Shown piece after piece: positions 42,756 through 50,871 of a stretch of DNA of 64,000 nt (positions within the stretch are counted from its first letter, which is position 1; each line of letters starts with the position of its first letter). This DNA is from Sulfurimonas sp. HSL-1716 (GTDB lineage Bacteria > Campylobacterota > Campylobacteria > Campylobacterales > Sulfurimonadaceae), in assembly GCF_039645975.1 (NCBI RefSeq), contig NZ_CP147918.1:248001-312000 (forward strand), given 5' to 3'. The translations under genes and the position numbers were made by a program. The notes below the pieces were generated by a model, which searched no databases, was not told the DNA's origin, and saw nothing but the letters and a program-made list of their open reading frames with translations.

Positions 42756-43885
42756 AATACAATAAAAGCGGTGTATTTGTTCGTAATAACATCATCTATG
42801 TGCAAGGTCATGTGGACGGTGTCTTTTACCGAAAAAGTACGAAGAAAGAAGCCACAAAAACAAATCTACTCTGGGCAAAAAAAAATGTCGAGAGCGTTCT
42901 TTTAAGTCTTATAGGAAAAAACGACGAACCCAAGAGTTACACTGTTGAGGAGTTCGGGTATCTCTCTTTGGATATTAACTCATCCAATAGACGAGAAAAC
43001 ACCCAAAAAGGTTATCTTCGCAATTTCAGAGTGCATATACTGCCAGTGTTTGGCAAGTGGGATGTGACACAGATTCGACCGACTGACTTGAAAAAATGGC
43101 AGAACGACCTGAGCAAAAAGATTTCAGGCAAGACCGTCAAAAACGTAAGAACAGTCTTTCGAAGCATATTGCAAGATGCTTTTATGGATGAGATACTCGC
43201 TACTAATCCATTTGACAGGGTAAAACCTCCAAAGGTTCTACCAACCGAAGTGAACCCTTGCAGTTTGGAAGAGGTGCAACTCATCACTAAAAACAGCAAC
43301 GGTCACTTTAGGAACTATCTGCTTACTGCATTTTTTACGGGTATGCGTGTCGGAGAGTTGATTGCCTTGCATTGGGAAGACATCGACTTTATAAACGATA
43401 CTATCAGCGTGAAGCGTTCAATGGTAAGAGGTATTTTGGATCTGCCAAAAACGGCGAACAGCTACCGTACTATTGATATGCTCCTAGTCGTGAAAGAGAC
43501 ATTGCTCGAACAAGCAAAATTAACAAGAGGTCGCAGTGAGTTTGTATTTTTGAACCAGTATGGAGAAAACTATAAAGATTCTAGCAACTTGACTAGGAGA
43601 TTATGGAAACCTCTATTACAAAGGCTCGATATCGAATATAGGATACTTTATCAGACACGTCATACGTTCGCATCTTTGATGTTGCAACAAGGTGAGGAAA
43701 TAGGGTGGGTTTCACAGATGATGGGTCATAGGGATATTCATACGACTTTGACGAAATATGCTCGGTATATACCAAGAAAACAGACTAAACGAGCTAAGTT
43801 CTTAAACAATATAGATTTTGAAATGGAACAATCTGCACAAAATCTGCACAGTGTAAAAAGTTATGTTGTGAATGAATGTAATTAA
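42752..43885 (+). CDS. Tyrosine recombinase (integrase)
   Basis: A 377-aa phage-type integrase: arm-binding N-terminal region, SAM-like core-binding domain (residues ~65-150), and catalytic domain. The catalytic Arg lies in FTGMRVGELIALHWEDI; box II is YQTRHTFASLMLQQG (Arg and His present); the second His is in MMGHRDIHTTLTKYARYIP with the nucleophile Tyr in KYARYI. It ends ten bases before the att core. Its 3' coding end contains the third tandem 11-mer pair, so an arm site overlaps the gene. Confidence 0.95.
   Translation: MKYNKSGVFVRNNIIYVQGHVDGVFYRKSTKKEATKTNLLWAKKNVESVLLSLIGKNDEPKSYTVEEFGYLSLDINSSNRRENTQKGYLRNFRVHILPVFGKWDVTQIRPTDLKKWQNDLSKKISGKTVKNVRTVFRSILQDAFMDEILATNPFDRVKPPKVLPTEVNPCSLEEVQLITKNSNGHFRNYLLTAFFTGMRVGELIALHWEDIDFINDTISVKRSMVRGILDLPKTANSYRTIDMLLVVKETLLEQAKLTRGRSEFVFLNQYGENYKDSSNLTRRLWKPLLQRLDIEYRILYQTRHTFASLMLQQGEEIGWVSQMMGHRDIHTTLTKYARYIPRKQTKRAKFLNNIDFEMEQSAQNLHSVKSYVVNECN
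43829..43850. repeat. Tandem 11-bp repeats, putative integrase arm site (right)
   Basis: CAATCTGCACA followed by AAATCTGCACA, inside the integrase 3' coding end and 45 bases from the tRNA-side att core. Confidence 0.65.
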
Positions 43886-43894
43886 GGGAGTTAT

Positions 43895-43919
43895 AGTGGT
43901 GCGGACGAGAGGACTTGAA
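43895..43919. repeat. Right attachment site (attR) in tRNA-Leu
   Basis: The 25-bp core shared exactly with 34163-34187. It covers the CCA, acceptor 3' strand and part of the T arm of the intact tRNA-Leu, so integration rebuilt the tRNA. Confidence 0.92.
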
Positions 43920-43981
43920 CCTCCACACCTTGCGGCACCAGATCCTAAGTCTGGCGTGTCTGCCAATTTCACCACGTCCGC
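43897..43981 (-). tRNA. tRNA-Leu (anticodon TAG)
   Basis: Class II tRNA with encoded CCA. Acceptor GCGGACG/CGTCCGC, anticodon stem CCAGA/TCTGG with loop CTTAGGA (anticodon TAG), long variable arm and T arm GAGGTTCAAGTCCTC. It is the integration target of the element to its left. Confidence 0.96.
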
Positions 43982-44081
43982 GTGGTTTCGGTATATTACC
44001 AAAATGTGTTGTCTTGCTTTTCAGCCTTGCAACTTTACAGTTTTAATTCTTAACATCTGTTAAAAATCAAAAACTTTTAAG

Positions 44082-44158
<77 letters not shown>

Positions 44159-44177
44159 ATACTATCGACGACTTTGG

Positions 44178-44254
44178 TGGTGCGCCCGATAGGATTCGAA
44201 CCTATAACCGTCGGATCCGAAGTCCGATACTCTATCCAGTTGAGCCACGGGCGC
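44178..44254 (-). tRNA. tRNA-Arg (anticodon TCG)
   Basis: Acceptor GCGCCCG/CGGGCGC, anticodon stem TCGGA/TCCGA with loop CTTCGGA, T arm TATAGGTTCGAATCCTATA-like, and encoded CCA. Confidence 0.95.
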
Positions 44255-44294
44255 ACTGTATAAATATTCGTTTCTTCTGTTAATTTTTAATCTA

Positions 44295-44372
44295 TGGGGT
44301 GGGATACGAGGCTCGAACTCGCGACCCCCAGTGCCACAAACTAGTGCTCTAACCAACTGAGCTAATCCCACC
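44295..44372 (-). tRNA. tRNA-His (anticodon GTG)
   Basis: Acceptor GTGGGAT/ATCCCAC with an extra G at -1 opposite a C discriminator, the tRNA-His identity feature. The anticodon loop is TTGTGGC and CCA is encoded. Confidence 0.96.
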
Positions 44373-44393
44373 ATATTTTAAATAACATTTGAG

Positions 44394-44471
44394 TGGTCGG
44401 GGTGAAAGGACTCGAACCTTCGGCCCCTTGGTCCCAAACCAAGTACTCTAACCATACTGAGCTACACCCCG
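44394..44471 (-). tRNA. tRNA-Pro (anticodon TGG)
   Basis: Acceptor CGGGGTG/CACCCCG, anticodon stem CTTGG/CCAAG with loop TTTGGGA, encoded CCA. First tRNA of the minus-strand operon. Confidence 0.96.
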
Positions 44472-44519
44472 ACCTATTCAGCTAACTTGCGACGTTTCAT
44501 CGCTGATTAGTGAGGCGAA

Positions 44520-44548
44520 ATTATAGTTTATTTTGTATAGTTTGTCAA
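44520..44548 (-). promoter_or_regulatory. Consensus promoter of the tRNA operon
   Basis: On the minus strand TTGACA (44548-44543) and TATAAT (44525-44520) are 17 bases apart, a perfect sigma70 match, about 45-50 bases upstream of tRNA-Pro. It should drive Pro-His-Arg-Arg-Leu. Confidence 0.85.
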
Positions 44549-44577
44549 TACATTTTGGTAATTTTTTTCTAAAAAGG

Positions 44578-44583
44578 TATAAT
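44578..44583 (+). promoter_or_regulatory. -10 element for the SNF transporter
   Basis: TATAAT at 44578-44583 with a weak TTTTGG about 18 bases upstream; the implied leader is about 20 bases. Divergent from the tRNA promoter. Confidence 0.6.
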
Positions 44584-44609
44584 TTGCCAAAAGGAGATGG
44601 TGAACTGGT

Positions 44610-45947
44610 ATGAAAATAGCGCGTTTTAGTAGGATAGGGTTTATAATGGCGGCGGCAGGAAGCGCTGTAGGACTCGGTAATATATGGAAATTTCCCTATA
44701 TCACGGGTGAATATGGCGGAGGGGCTTTTGTCCTGATATATCTTGTCACCGTGCTTCTTATCGGTTTTTCGATCATGATAGCCGAGATGCTCATTGGTTA
44801 TCTCGGCCGTGCGGATACGGTAAGCAGTTTTGAGAATCTGGCACCGACGCGTAAACATCTTTGGAAATTTGGCGGATTCCAGTCTCTTGCAGGTCTTTTT
44901 GTGATGATATACTATTCGGTCGTCATCGGCTGGATATTTCACTACATCGTAAGCGCTCTTTTTGGGTTGCCCTCTTCTGTAGATGAAGCAAAAACGGTTT
45001 TTTCGACAATGCTTCACAGCGATTTTAAAACACAGCTTTTTTATCATACTCTCTCGTTTCTCATAGTCACGTTCGTTATTGCACGCGGTATCAAAGGCGG
45101 GATCGAAAAGCTGAACATGGTGTTGATGCCGATGCTTTTTATCATAGTCGGGGTGATGTTTTTGTATGCTACGACGCTCGACGGATTTCATAAGGCCGTG
45201 GAGTTCATGTTCAAACCGGATTTTTCAAAGATCAATTCGACTGCGTTTGTGACGGCAGTGGGTCATGCTTTTTTCACGCTTTCGCTTGGGATGGGATCGA
45301 TCATGACCTATTCGGCGTCATTAGAAAAAAATGCAAATCTGGTGAAAAGCTCTATTATCGTCGTTATCTTGGATACGGCCATAGCGCTTTTTGCCGGGCT
45401 TATGCTTTTTACGTTCTTATATGAATACGGAGGGCAGCCATCTTCGGGACCGGGATTGGTCTTTATCTCTCTTCCGAGCGTATTTTACCAGATGGGAATG
45501 CTCGGCAATATCTTTGCGGTGATGTTTTTTGTCTCTTTGGCTTTTGCAGGGCTTACGTCTGCGGTCTCACTTGTCGAGCCGATGGTACAGTACTTTATAG
45601 ACAGGTTTTCCTGGGGAAGAAAAAAAGCATCGGTCATGACAAGTTTGTTCTTTTATATAGTCGGGATAGTGGCGATACTTTCGCATATCGACGGTTACTC
45701 CTCCTATCTTACATGGGGAAGCAGAAACTTTTTTGATTGGGCGGACTTCTTGACGGCGGCGTTTATGCTTCCTGTCGGAGGGCTTATCATGTCGGTGTTT
45801 GTTGGATACGTTCTGCCAAAATCACAGGTAGAAAAGGTCCTGCGTCCGCAGCTCGGACGTACATTTGAGGTGTGGTATTTCAGTCTTAGGTATATCGCTC
45901 CCGTCTCGCTGGTCATTGTAATGTTAAATCTGGTAGGGGTACTGTGA
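44610..45947 (+). CDS. Sodium-dependent transporter, SNF (NSS) family
   Basis: A 445-aa LeuT-fold symporter, probably for an amino acid. The first helix has AAAGSAVGLGNIWKFPYITG, the Na+/substrate signature; ITYSASLEKN-like sequence MTYSASLEKNANLVKSS marks helix 6-7. Eleven to twelve hydrophobic segments are expected. AAGGAG lies 13 bases before ATG 44610; an in-frame TGA just upstream excludes an earlier start. Substrate not inferable. Confidence 0.93.
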   Translation: MKIARFSRIGFIMAAAGSAVGLGNIWKFPYITGEYGGGAFVLIYLVTVLLIGFSIMIAEMLIGYLGRADTVSSFENLAPTRKHLWKFGGFQSLAGLFVMIYYSVVIGWIFHYIVSALFGLPSSVDEAKTVFSTMLHSDFKTQLFYHTLSFLIVTFVIARGIKGGIEKLNMVLMPMLFIIVGVMFLYATTLDGFHKAVEFMFKPDFSKINSTAFVTAVGHAFFTLSLGMGSIMTYSASLEKNANLVKSSIIVVILDTAIALFAGLMLFTFLYEYGGQPSSGPGLVFISLPSVFYQMGMLGNIFAVMFFVSLAFAGLTSAVSLVEPMVQYFIDRFSWGRKKASVMTSLFFYIVGIVAILSHIDGYSSYLTWGSRNFFDWADFLTAAFMLPVGGLIMSVFVGYVLPKSQVEKVLRPQLGRTFEVWYFSLRYIAPVSLVIVMLNLVGVL

Positions 45948-46219
45948 TGGATATGAAAACAGAGTGTTTGAATATATTAAAAGAAAAAGGGGTAAACCCT
46001 GTCTCTTCGATCGATTTTGAAGTGAACGGTGAACTTCACAGTCTCTCTTTGGAATGGATAATCGACGCGTATGCTCAAGCGTCGATGGAGTCGCAGCTTG
46101 TTTTTTTGACGGCTTTGAAAAAAGCGGTATCGACTGATAATATGGGAATAGAGAAGTTTTTTGAAGGGATGGGCAAGCTTCTGCTTATGACCCATCTCTC
46201 CAAAAATATAGAAGTTTAG
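45947..46219 (+). CDS. Small conserved-looking protein, function unknown
   Basis: A 90-aa helical protein from ATG 45947, overlapping the transporter stop (TGATG). No motif or membrane segment is recognised; [18 protein letters not shown] is a typical amphipathic helix. Tight coupling suggests an accessory to the transporter, but this is only context. Confidence 0.65.
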   Translation: MDMKTECLNILKEKGVNPVSSIDFEVNGELHSLSLEWIIDAYAQASMESQLVFLTALKKAVSTDNMGIEKFFEGMGKLLLMTHLSKNIEV

Positions 46220-46992
46220 AACTGGATCAGTCCATCGACGGGAGATGAAGCTGTAGCGTATGGACGTTTGGCGATACGTCCGGCAAGGTAGCTCATACGT
46301 CCCGCGATCACCGCATGTTTCATGGCCTCTGCCATTATCATAGGGTCATGTGCTTGAGCGATGGCGGTATTTGTAAGTACTCCATCGGCTCCGAGTTCCA
46401 TCGCATAAGCCGCATCGCTTGCACAGCCGATACCCGCATCTACGATGACAGGGACTTTTATCGCATCGCGTATAAAAACGATGTTGTAAGGATTTTGGAT
46501 CCCAAGACCGCTTCCGATAGGTGCTGCAAGAGGCATGACGGCTGCGGCACCCGCATCTTCAAGACGTTTTGCCATGATCGGATCATCCGAAGTGTAGGCC
46601 ATGATGGTAAAACCCTCGCGAGCGAGTATTTCACACGCTTTTATGGTCTCTAGTACGTCGGGATAGAGAGTCTTTTGTGTGTCGCCTATGACTTCGAGTT
46701 TGATAAGGTCTATCCCCGTTGCTTCGCGTGTCAGACGAAATGTAGTTATCGCTTCTTCAGCGGTCGTACATCCCGCGGAGTTTGGCAGGAACTTTACATT
46801 CGTTCCTCTAAACGTATCGCGGAGGTTCTCTTTTGCCGGATCGGTGATGTTGAGCCTTCTTACCGCCACAGTGATAAGTTCGCTTCCCGATGCAAGAGTA
46901 GCTTCTTTTGTCGTTTGGAAATCTTTATATTTTCCGCTTCCGACTATCAACCTGCTGTCAAGTTCATAGCTTCCGATTTTCAGTTTGTGCAT
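46216..46992 (-). CDS. thiG: Thiazole synthase ThiG
   Basis: A 258-aa TIM-barrel enzyme that forms the thiazole ring of thiamine from DXP, dehydroglycine and ThiS-thiocarboxylate. Family marks: [12 protein letters not shown], the Schiff-base Lys region [27 protein letters not shown] and [20 protein letters not shown]. No thiS, thiH or thiO lies beside it. Converges with the small gene at 45947-46219 (four-base overlap). SD AAGGAG upstream. Confidence 0.96.
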   Translation of the reverse strand: MHKLKIGSYELDSRLIVGSGKYKDFQTTKEATLASGSELITVAVRRLNITDPAKENLRDTFRGTNVKFLPNSAGCTTAEEAITTFRLTREATGIDLIKLEVIGDTQKTLYPDVLETIKACEILAREGFTIMAYTSDDPIMAKRLEDAGAAAVMPLAAPIGSGLGIQNPYNIVFIRDAIKVPVIVDAGIGCASDAAYAMELGADGVLTNTAIAQAHDPMIMAEAMKHAVIAGRMSYLAGRIAKRPYATASSPVDGLIQF

Positions 46993-47008
46993 AATTATCT
47001 CCTTAATT

Positions 47009-47155
47009 TTATTTCATAAAATGAAGGAAACCTCCATCTTGTTTAATACGCTGCTTAAGCAAAGCCCATACAGCTGCGTTTGACACTTGGTCACTGAAGC
47101 TTGACGCTGAAGCATCAGAATATCTGGATGGGTTTATAACATATACAATCTTATA
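47009..47155 (-). other. Possible small gene or coding remnant between purN and thiG
   Basis: A 48-codon open stretch ending at 47009 reads VYVINPSRYSDASASSF, then DQVSNAAVWALLKQRIKQD and GGFLHFMK. The composition is protein-like, but there is no ATG/GTG/TTG start in the gap; the only in-frame ATG lies inside purN. Either a remnant of a decayed gene or chance. Confidence 0.3.
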
Positions 47156-47699
47156 TTTTATATAAAATTTCCGAGATGGTGCGAGGCAGCAGTTCATATT
47201 CAAGCTCTTTTATCTTAGTTTTAAAACTTTCCATCGTCTCATCTTCGCTTTTTAAAAATCTCGATTGTGAGATGATCTCTCCACCGTCCAATTCTTCGCT
47301 TACCCAATGGACGCTTACTCCGGCTTCCTTGTCGCTGCTGTAAAAGGATTCCTCTATGGCGTTTGCGCCTTTATGTTTTGGAAGAAGAGAAGGGTGCAGG
47401 TTGATCGATCTTATGTTTTGCGTAAATACGGGAGTGAGTATCCTCATAAACCCTGCTAAGACTACAAGGTCTGGCTTATAGCTCTTTATGAGTTTTACAA
47501 GTTCATGATCATACTCTTCGCGAGAAGAGAACTTCGTATGTTCGAGTATCTCACTTTTTATTTGCAGACCTTTGAGTCCTAAAGCATCCGCTTTGTTTGT
47601 TATGGCGCAACTCACTTCGCATACGTTTTTGTGAAGTTTATCTATTATGTTGTGGAGATTTTTACCCTCTCCGCTAAAAAGTACTACGATTTTTTTCAA
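47151..47699 (-). CDS. purN: Phosphoribosylglycinamide formyltransferase PurN
   Basis: A 182-aa purine-synthesis enzyme transferring formyl from N10-formyl-THF to GAR. Signature segments: VVLFSGEGKNLHNIIDKL, LVVLAGFMRILTPVF, INLHPSLLPKHKGANAIEES (catalytic His/Asn region) and GVSVHWVSEELDGGEII with the conserved Asp. Start overlaps the nnrD stop (ATGA). Confidence 0.95.
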   Translation of the reverse strand: MKKIVVLFSGEGKNLHNIIDKLHKNVCEVSCAITNKADALGLKGLQIKSEILEHTKFSSREEYDHELVKLIKSYKPDLVVLAGFMRILTPVFTQNIRSINLHPSLLPKHKGANAIEESFYSSDKEAGVSVHWVSEELDGGEIISQSRFLKSEDETMESFKTKIKELEYELLPRTISEILYKI

Positions 47700-49087
47700 A
47701 GATGTTTTATTCCGTCTATTAAGTCGTTTGGAGAGAGTGAAAAATCTGCTCCCTCATAGTTTAAAGCAAGTTTCGTATGGGCAAGCGAACCTGTAACGGA
47801 TGCGTCAAGAGGCGTATAGCCTTGGGCTAAAAGTGAAGCTATAAGTCCTCCTAGTATATCTCCGCTGCCGCCTTTTGCAAGTACGTTCGTACCGTGAGGA
47901 TTGACAAACATTTCATCATCTTTTGCGATGATGACGTTGGCTCCTTTTAAGACTAAAACGGCATTTTTGTACTTTTGCGCAAAAAGGGCTGTATATCTGA
48001 AACGTTCGTTTTGAAGTTCGTCTACTGTGATGTCTGCAATACCGCTTACACGCAGAAGTTGGGTAAACTCTTTTGGATGAGGGGTGAGAACGATGTTTTC
48101 ACGCTTTAAAAGCGAGGTGATAAGCGGATGGTAAAAGATGTCCGCATCAAGCAAAAGCGGCAGGCTGTTGTCTAAAAATCTTTCCAGTTCATTTTGGCTG
48201 AATTCGATTCCAAGACCCATGCCAAGGGCTACGGCAGTGCTGTTTTTTGGAAGCTGATGGGAGAGCATCAGCTCGGTCGGTATCTGAGGGTTTTCATTGC
48301 AAAGCAGCGTGACTAGTGCGGCTCCAAAACGAAGAGCCGCAGAGGCACAAAGAACGCTTGCACCGAGCTTCTCTCCGCTTATGATGGCAAGATGCCCGTA
48401 GCTTCCCTTATGAGAGCTTTTGGACTTTCTGTGCGGAAGTCTCATGTCATCCAGATCCAAAAGCTTTGTCTTTGACGGAGTTTCATAGACGTTTCTGCTT
48501 AACCCGAGGTCCAGCACTTTTATCTCCCCGACAAAATCTTTTGCCGCGTCGCTGAAAAGTGATCTTTTAAGGGCACCCATGGTCAAGGTGTAGTCTGCAG
48601 AAAATGTATTTTCGTCGCATACGCCGTTTATGTGCAGTCCCGTAGGGACATCGCAGGCGATCTTTAGGGCATTTAGAGCATTGAGCTCTTTGAGATGCAG
48701 AGAACTTTTTTCGTCGAGCGCGCGGGTAAGACCAGTCCCAAATACGGCATCGACTACAATATCGCACTCTTCTATTGTTTCTACAGTGTCGATATGCAGT
48801 TTTTTGATGCGCTCATATTGAAGTTTTGCCATTATTGAGGATGGTTCTTTGCAGAGGTAGACTTTTACGTCGAGATCTTTGTGCAGAAGTCTTGCAAGAG
48901 CCATTCCGTCGGCCCCGTTGTTCCCGGAACCGCAGCTTATAAGGATGCTTTTACATTGCGGGAAGTTTTGTCTTATAAAGTCGGCCATCCCATCAGCCGC
49001 ATGCTCCATCAGGATATCTTCGCTAAGAGAAAACTCTTTGTAGCATCGAGTGTCAAGAGAGGAGACTTCGTCAAAAATGTTTTGCAT
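47696..49087 (-). CDS. nnrD: Bifunctional NAD(P)H-hydrate epimerase/dehydratase
   Basis: A 463-aa repair enzyme for hydrated NAD(P)H. The N-terminal YjeF_N epimerase domain has CGSGNNGADGMALARLL and VDAVFGTGL; the C-terminal ADP-dependent dehydratase (ribokinase-like) has KGSYGHLAIISGE, VLTPHPKEFTQLL, VLKGANVIIA and the catalytic AKGGSGDILGGLIASLLAQG. Two bases separate it from the upstream ATPase gene, and it overlaps purN, so the three are one operon. Confidence 0.95.
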   Translation of the reverse strand: MQNIFDEVSSLDTRCYKEFSLSEDILMEHAADGMADFIRQNFPQCKSILISCGSGNNGADGMALARLLHKDLDVKVYLCKEPSSIMAKLQYERIKKLHIDTVETIEECDIVVDAVFGTGLTRALDEKSSLHLKELNALNALKIACDVPTGLHINGVCDENTFSADYTLTMGALKRSLFSDAAKDFVGEIKVLDLGLSRNVYETPSKTKLLDLDDMRLPHRKSKSSHKGSYGHLAIISGEKLGASVLCASAALRFGAALVTLLCNENPQIPTELMLSHQLPKNSTAVALGMGLGIEFSQNELERFLDNSLPLLLDADIFYHPLITSLLKRENIVLTPHPKEFTQLLRVSGIADITVDELQNERFRYTALFAQKYKNAVLVLKGANVIIAKDDEMFVNPHGTNVLAKGGSGDILGGLIASLLAQGYTPLDASVTGSLAHTKLALNYEGADFSLSPNDLIDGIKHL

Positions 49088-49089
49088 GA

Positions 49090-49824
49090 CTACTCGTCTA
49101 GCATATATTCGTCGATCATGACCATATTGGTTTTGATATCGTTGAAAAGCAGTGTTCTGTTTGCTGTTCTCTGCTGGAAAAGAAACTTATTTTTCGGCAG
49201 GGTTTTCAAGACTGAAGTATTGAAGTAGTCGACGTTCGAGCATTTTCCTACGAACAAGAAGGTAAAGAGAAGTTTTAACTGGGCGTTTTCAAATATCTCA
49301 TGCGGCTGAGTCAAGAACGTGATACCGTATTTTTTCAGATTGAACAGGCTGAGCATATAGAGCAGGAAGTCTTCAAATTTTGTATAGAATCCGTTTAGAT
49401 TCGCGATATCGTGAAAAAAGTAGTAATAGTTATCTAAAAGGTCTTTATCCTGCAATGCTTCTGTAAGTTTACTTTTTATATCTCTTTTGTTCGAAAAAAA
49501 GTTTGGGTTAACTGCCATATAGATATGTTTTCTTTTTGAGATAAGGGTTTTGAACTCTTTTAAAAATGTTTCACCCTCATCATATTTGATGTAGTTGAAA
49601 TGTTCATCTTTATATCTCAGTTCGATTTCGTCTTCATTTGAGTTTGAAAAATCAAGATAAAGGGTAGGTACGTCATTGTCGATGACATAGTTTCTGATCC
49701 TGCAAGCCAGATTTGTTTTTCCAGAACCCTCTTCACCCAAAATAAGAGTGTTGGTCGTAAGCATTCTCGGCTTCAATTTTAATGAATCTATACTATTTTC
49801 GTATGTCCCTATCAGATCTCGCAT
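49090..49824 (-). CDS. P-loop ATPase of unknown role
   Basis: A 244-aa P-loop protein (Walker A GEEGSGKTNLACR near residue 30, then TLYLDFSNSNEDE). It resembles small HerA/FtsK-fold or AAA-like ATPases seen in Campylobacterota. ATG 49824 is chosen because GGAG stands seven bases upstream; the longer TTG-started version lacks this. A -10 (TATAAT, minus strand 49861-49856) precedes it. First gene of the ATPase-nnrD-purN operon. Function unknown. Confidence 0.75.
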   Translation of the reverse strand: MRDLIGTYENSIDSLKLKPRMLTTNTLILGEEGSGKTNLACRIRNYVIDNDVPTLYLDFSNSNEDEIELRYKDEHFNYIKYDEGETFLKEFKTLISKRKHIYMAVNPNFFSNKRDIKSKLTEALQDKDLLDNYYYFFHDIANLNGFYTKFEDFLLYMLSLFNLKKYGITFLTQPHEIFENAQLKLLFTFLFVGKCSNVDYFNTSVLKTLPKNKFLFQQRTANRTLLFNDIKTNMVMIDEYMLDE

Positions 49825-49896
49825 CACTGTTCTCCGCAAATATTATTTTACTTGTATTATATCGTAGTAGTTTGTTACTTATCAAGCTAAACAAGG

Positions 49897-49902
49897 TATA
49901 AT
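49897..49902 (+). promoter_or_regulatory. -10 element immediately before kdsD
   Basis: TATAAT ends six bases before ATG 49909, so transcription should start at or next to the start codon, giving a leaderless or near-leaderless mRNA. No SD is present in that gap. Confidence 0.5.
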
Positions 49903-49908
49903 TCCCTT

Positions 49909-50871
49909 ATGAATTATAAAGAGATCGCACAACAGACTTTAGAGATAGAGGCCAAGACACTTTTAGACGCTGCAAAGAAGATCGGCGACGTTTTTGACAA
50001 AGCGGTAGAGACCATACTTGCGTGCCAAGGCAAACTGATAGTTACCGGTGTCGGCAAATCGGGACTTATCGGTGCAAAAATGGCTGCCACATTTGCTTCG
50101 ACGGGTACTCCGAGTTTCTTTTTGCATCCCACAGAAGCGCTTCACGGCGATTTGGGGATGATTGGACGCGACGATGTCGTGATCGCCATCAGCTATAGCG
50201 GCGAAAGCGAAGAGCTCGGAGCGATCCTGCCGCATGTAAAACGTTTCAACGTTCCGTTGATCGGTATGACAAGAAACAATGCTTCCACTCTTGGAAAATT
50301 CAGCGATCTGATCATTCCCGTGATCGTTGAAAAAGAGGCATGTCCGCTAGATATCGCACCGACGAGTTCTACGACGCTGACTCTGGCGCTGGGAGATGCT
50401 CTTGCGGTATGCCTGATGAGCGCAAGGAACTTTCAAAAGAGCGATTTTGCTTCGTTTCATCCGGGCGGCTCTTTGGGGAAAAGGCTTTTCGTAAGAGTGA
50501 GTGATCTAATGAAAAAAGAGGAACTGCCTTTTGCCAAACTCGATACGCCGATAAAAGAGGCAATCATAAAGATCAGCGAAGGGCGTCTCGGTACGGTTTT
50601 GCTTGTCGATGATGAAAAAAAGCTGGTAGGATTGGTAAGTGACGGAGATATAAGACGTGCTTTGATGCGTGAAGATTTCTCTCTCGATGCACCTGTGAGC
50701 AGGTACGCTACATTGAACCCTTTTGTGATAGATGACCAAAATATGCTTGCCAGCGAAGCTTTGGCAATGATCGAGCAAAGAAAGATACAGCTCGTCGTAA
50801 TAACGGACAGAGACAAAAAAGTAAAGGGCGTGCTTCATATACATACTTTGGTAGAGAAAGGTATATCGTGA
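49909..50871 (+). CDS. kdsD: Arabinose-5-phosphate isomerase (KdsD/KpsF)
   Basis: A 320-aa enzyme making arabinose 5-phosphate for Kdo and lipid A core synthesis. SIS domain: VTGVGKSGLIGAKMAATFAS, GTPSFFLHPTEALHGDLGM, SYSGESEEL, and ACPLDIAPTSSTT. Two C-terminal CBS domains (about residues 205-320; GRLGTVLLVDDEKKLVGLVSDG). The only -10-like element is six bases upstream. Its stop overlaps the next start. Confidence 0.95.
   Translation: MNYKEIAQQTLEIEAKTLLDAAKKIGDVFDKAVETILACQGKLIVTGVGKSGLIGAKMAATFASTGTPSFFLHPTEALHGDLGMIGRDDVVIAISYSGESEELGAILPHVKRFNVPLIGMTRNNASTLGKFSDLIIPVIVEKEACPLDIAPTSSTTLTLALGDALAVCLMSARNFQKSDFASFHPGGSLGKRLFVRVSDLMKKEELPFAKLDTPIKEAIIKISEGRLGTVLLVDDEKKLVGLVSDGDIRRALMREDFSLDAPVSRYATLNPFVIDDQNMLASEALAMIEQRKIQLVVITDRDKKVKGVLHIHTLVEKGIS

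Larger units (their letters stand above)
34163..43919. mobile_element. Integrative element in tRNA-Leu(TAG)
   Basis: A 9.7-kb block bounded by a 25-bp direct repeat of the tRNA-Leu 3' end, more AT-rich than its flanks. Next to the intact tRNA are a tyrosine integrase and an Xis-like protein, then a Rep_trans-type initiator and a probable ssDNA-binding protein. Cargo comprises a restriction-modification-Vsr block (34654-37079) and a TIGR04255/unknown/papain-like operon (37483-39486), plus an unknown gene. No capsid, portal, Zot or conjugation gene is seen. The element looks composite because a ~92-bp left-end-like repeat recurs after the restriction block. Confidence 0.9.

Noticed and set aside
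45947-46219. Small gene after the SNF transporter as thiS
   Set aside because: It is on the opposite strand to thiG and lacks the C-terminal Gly-Gly required of ThiS.
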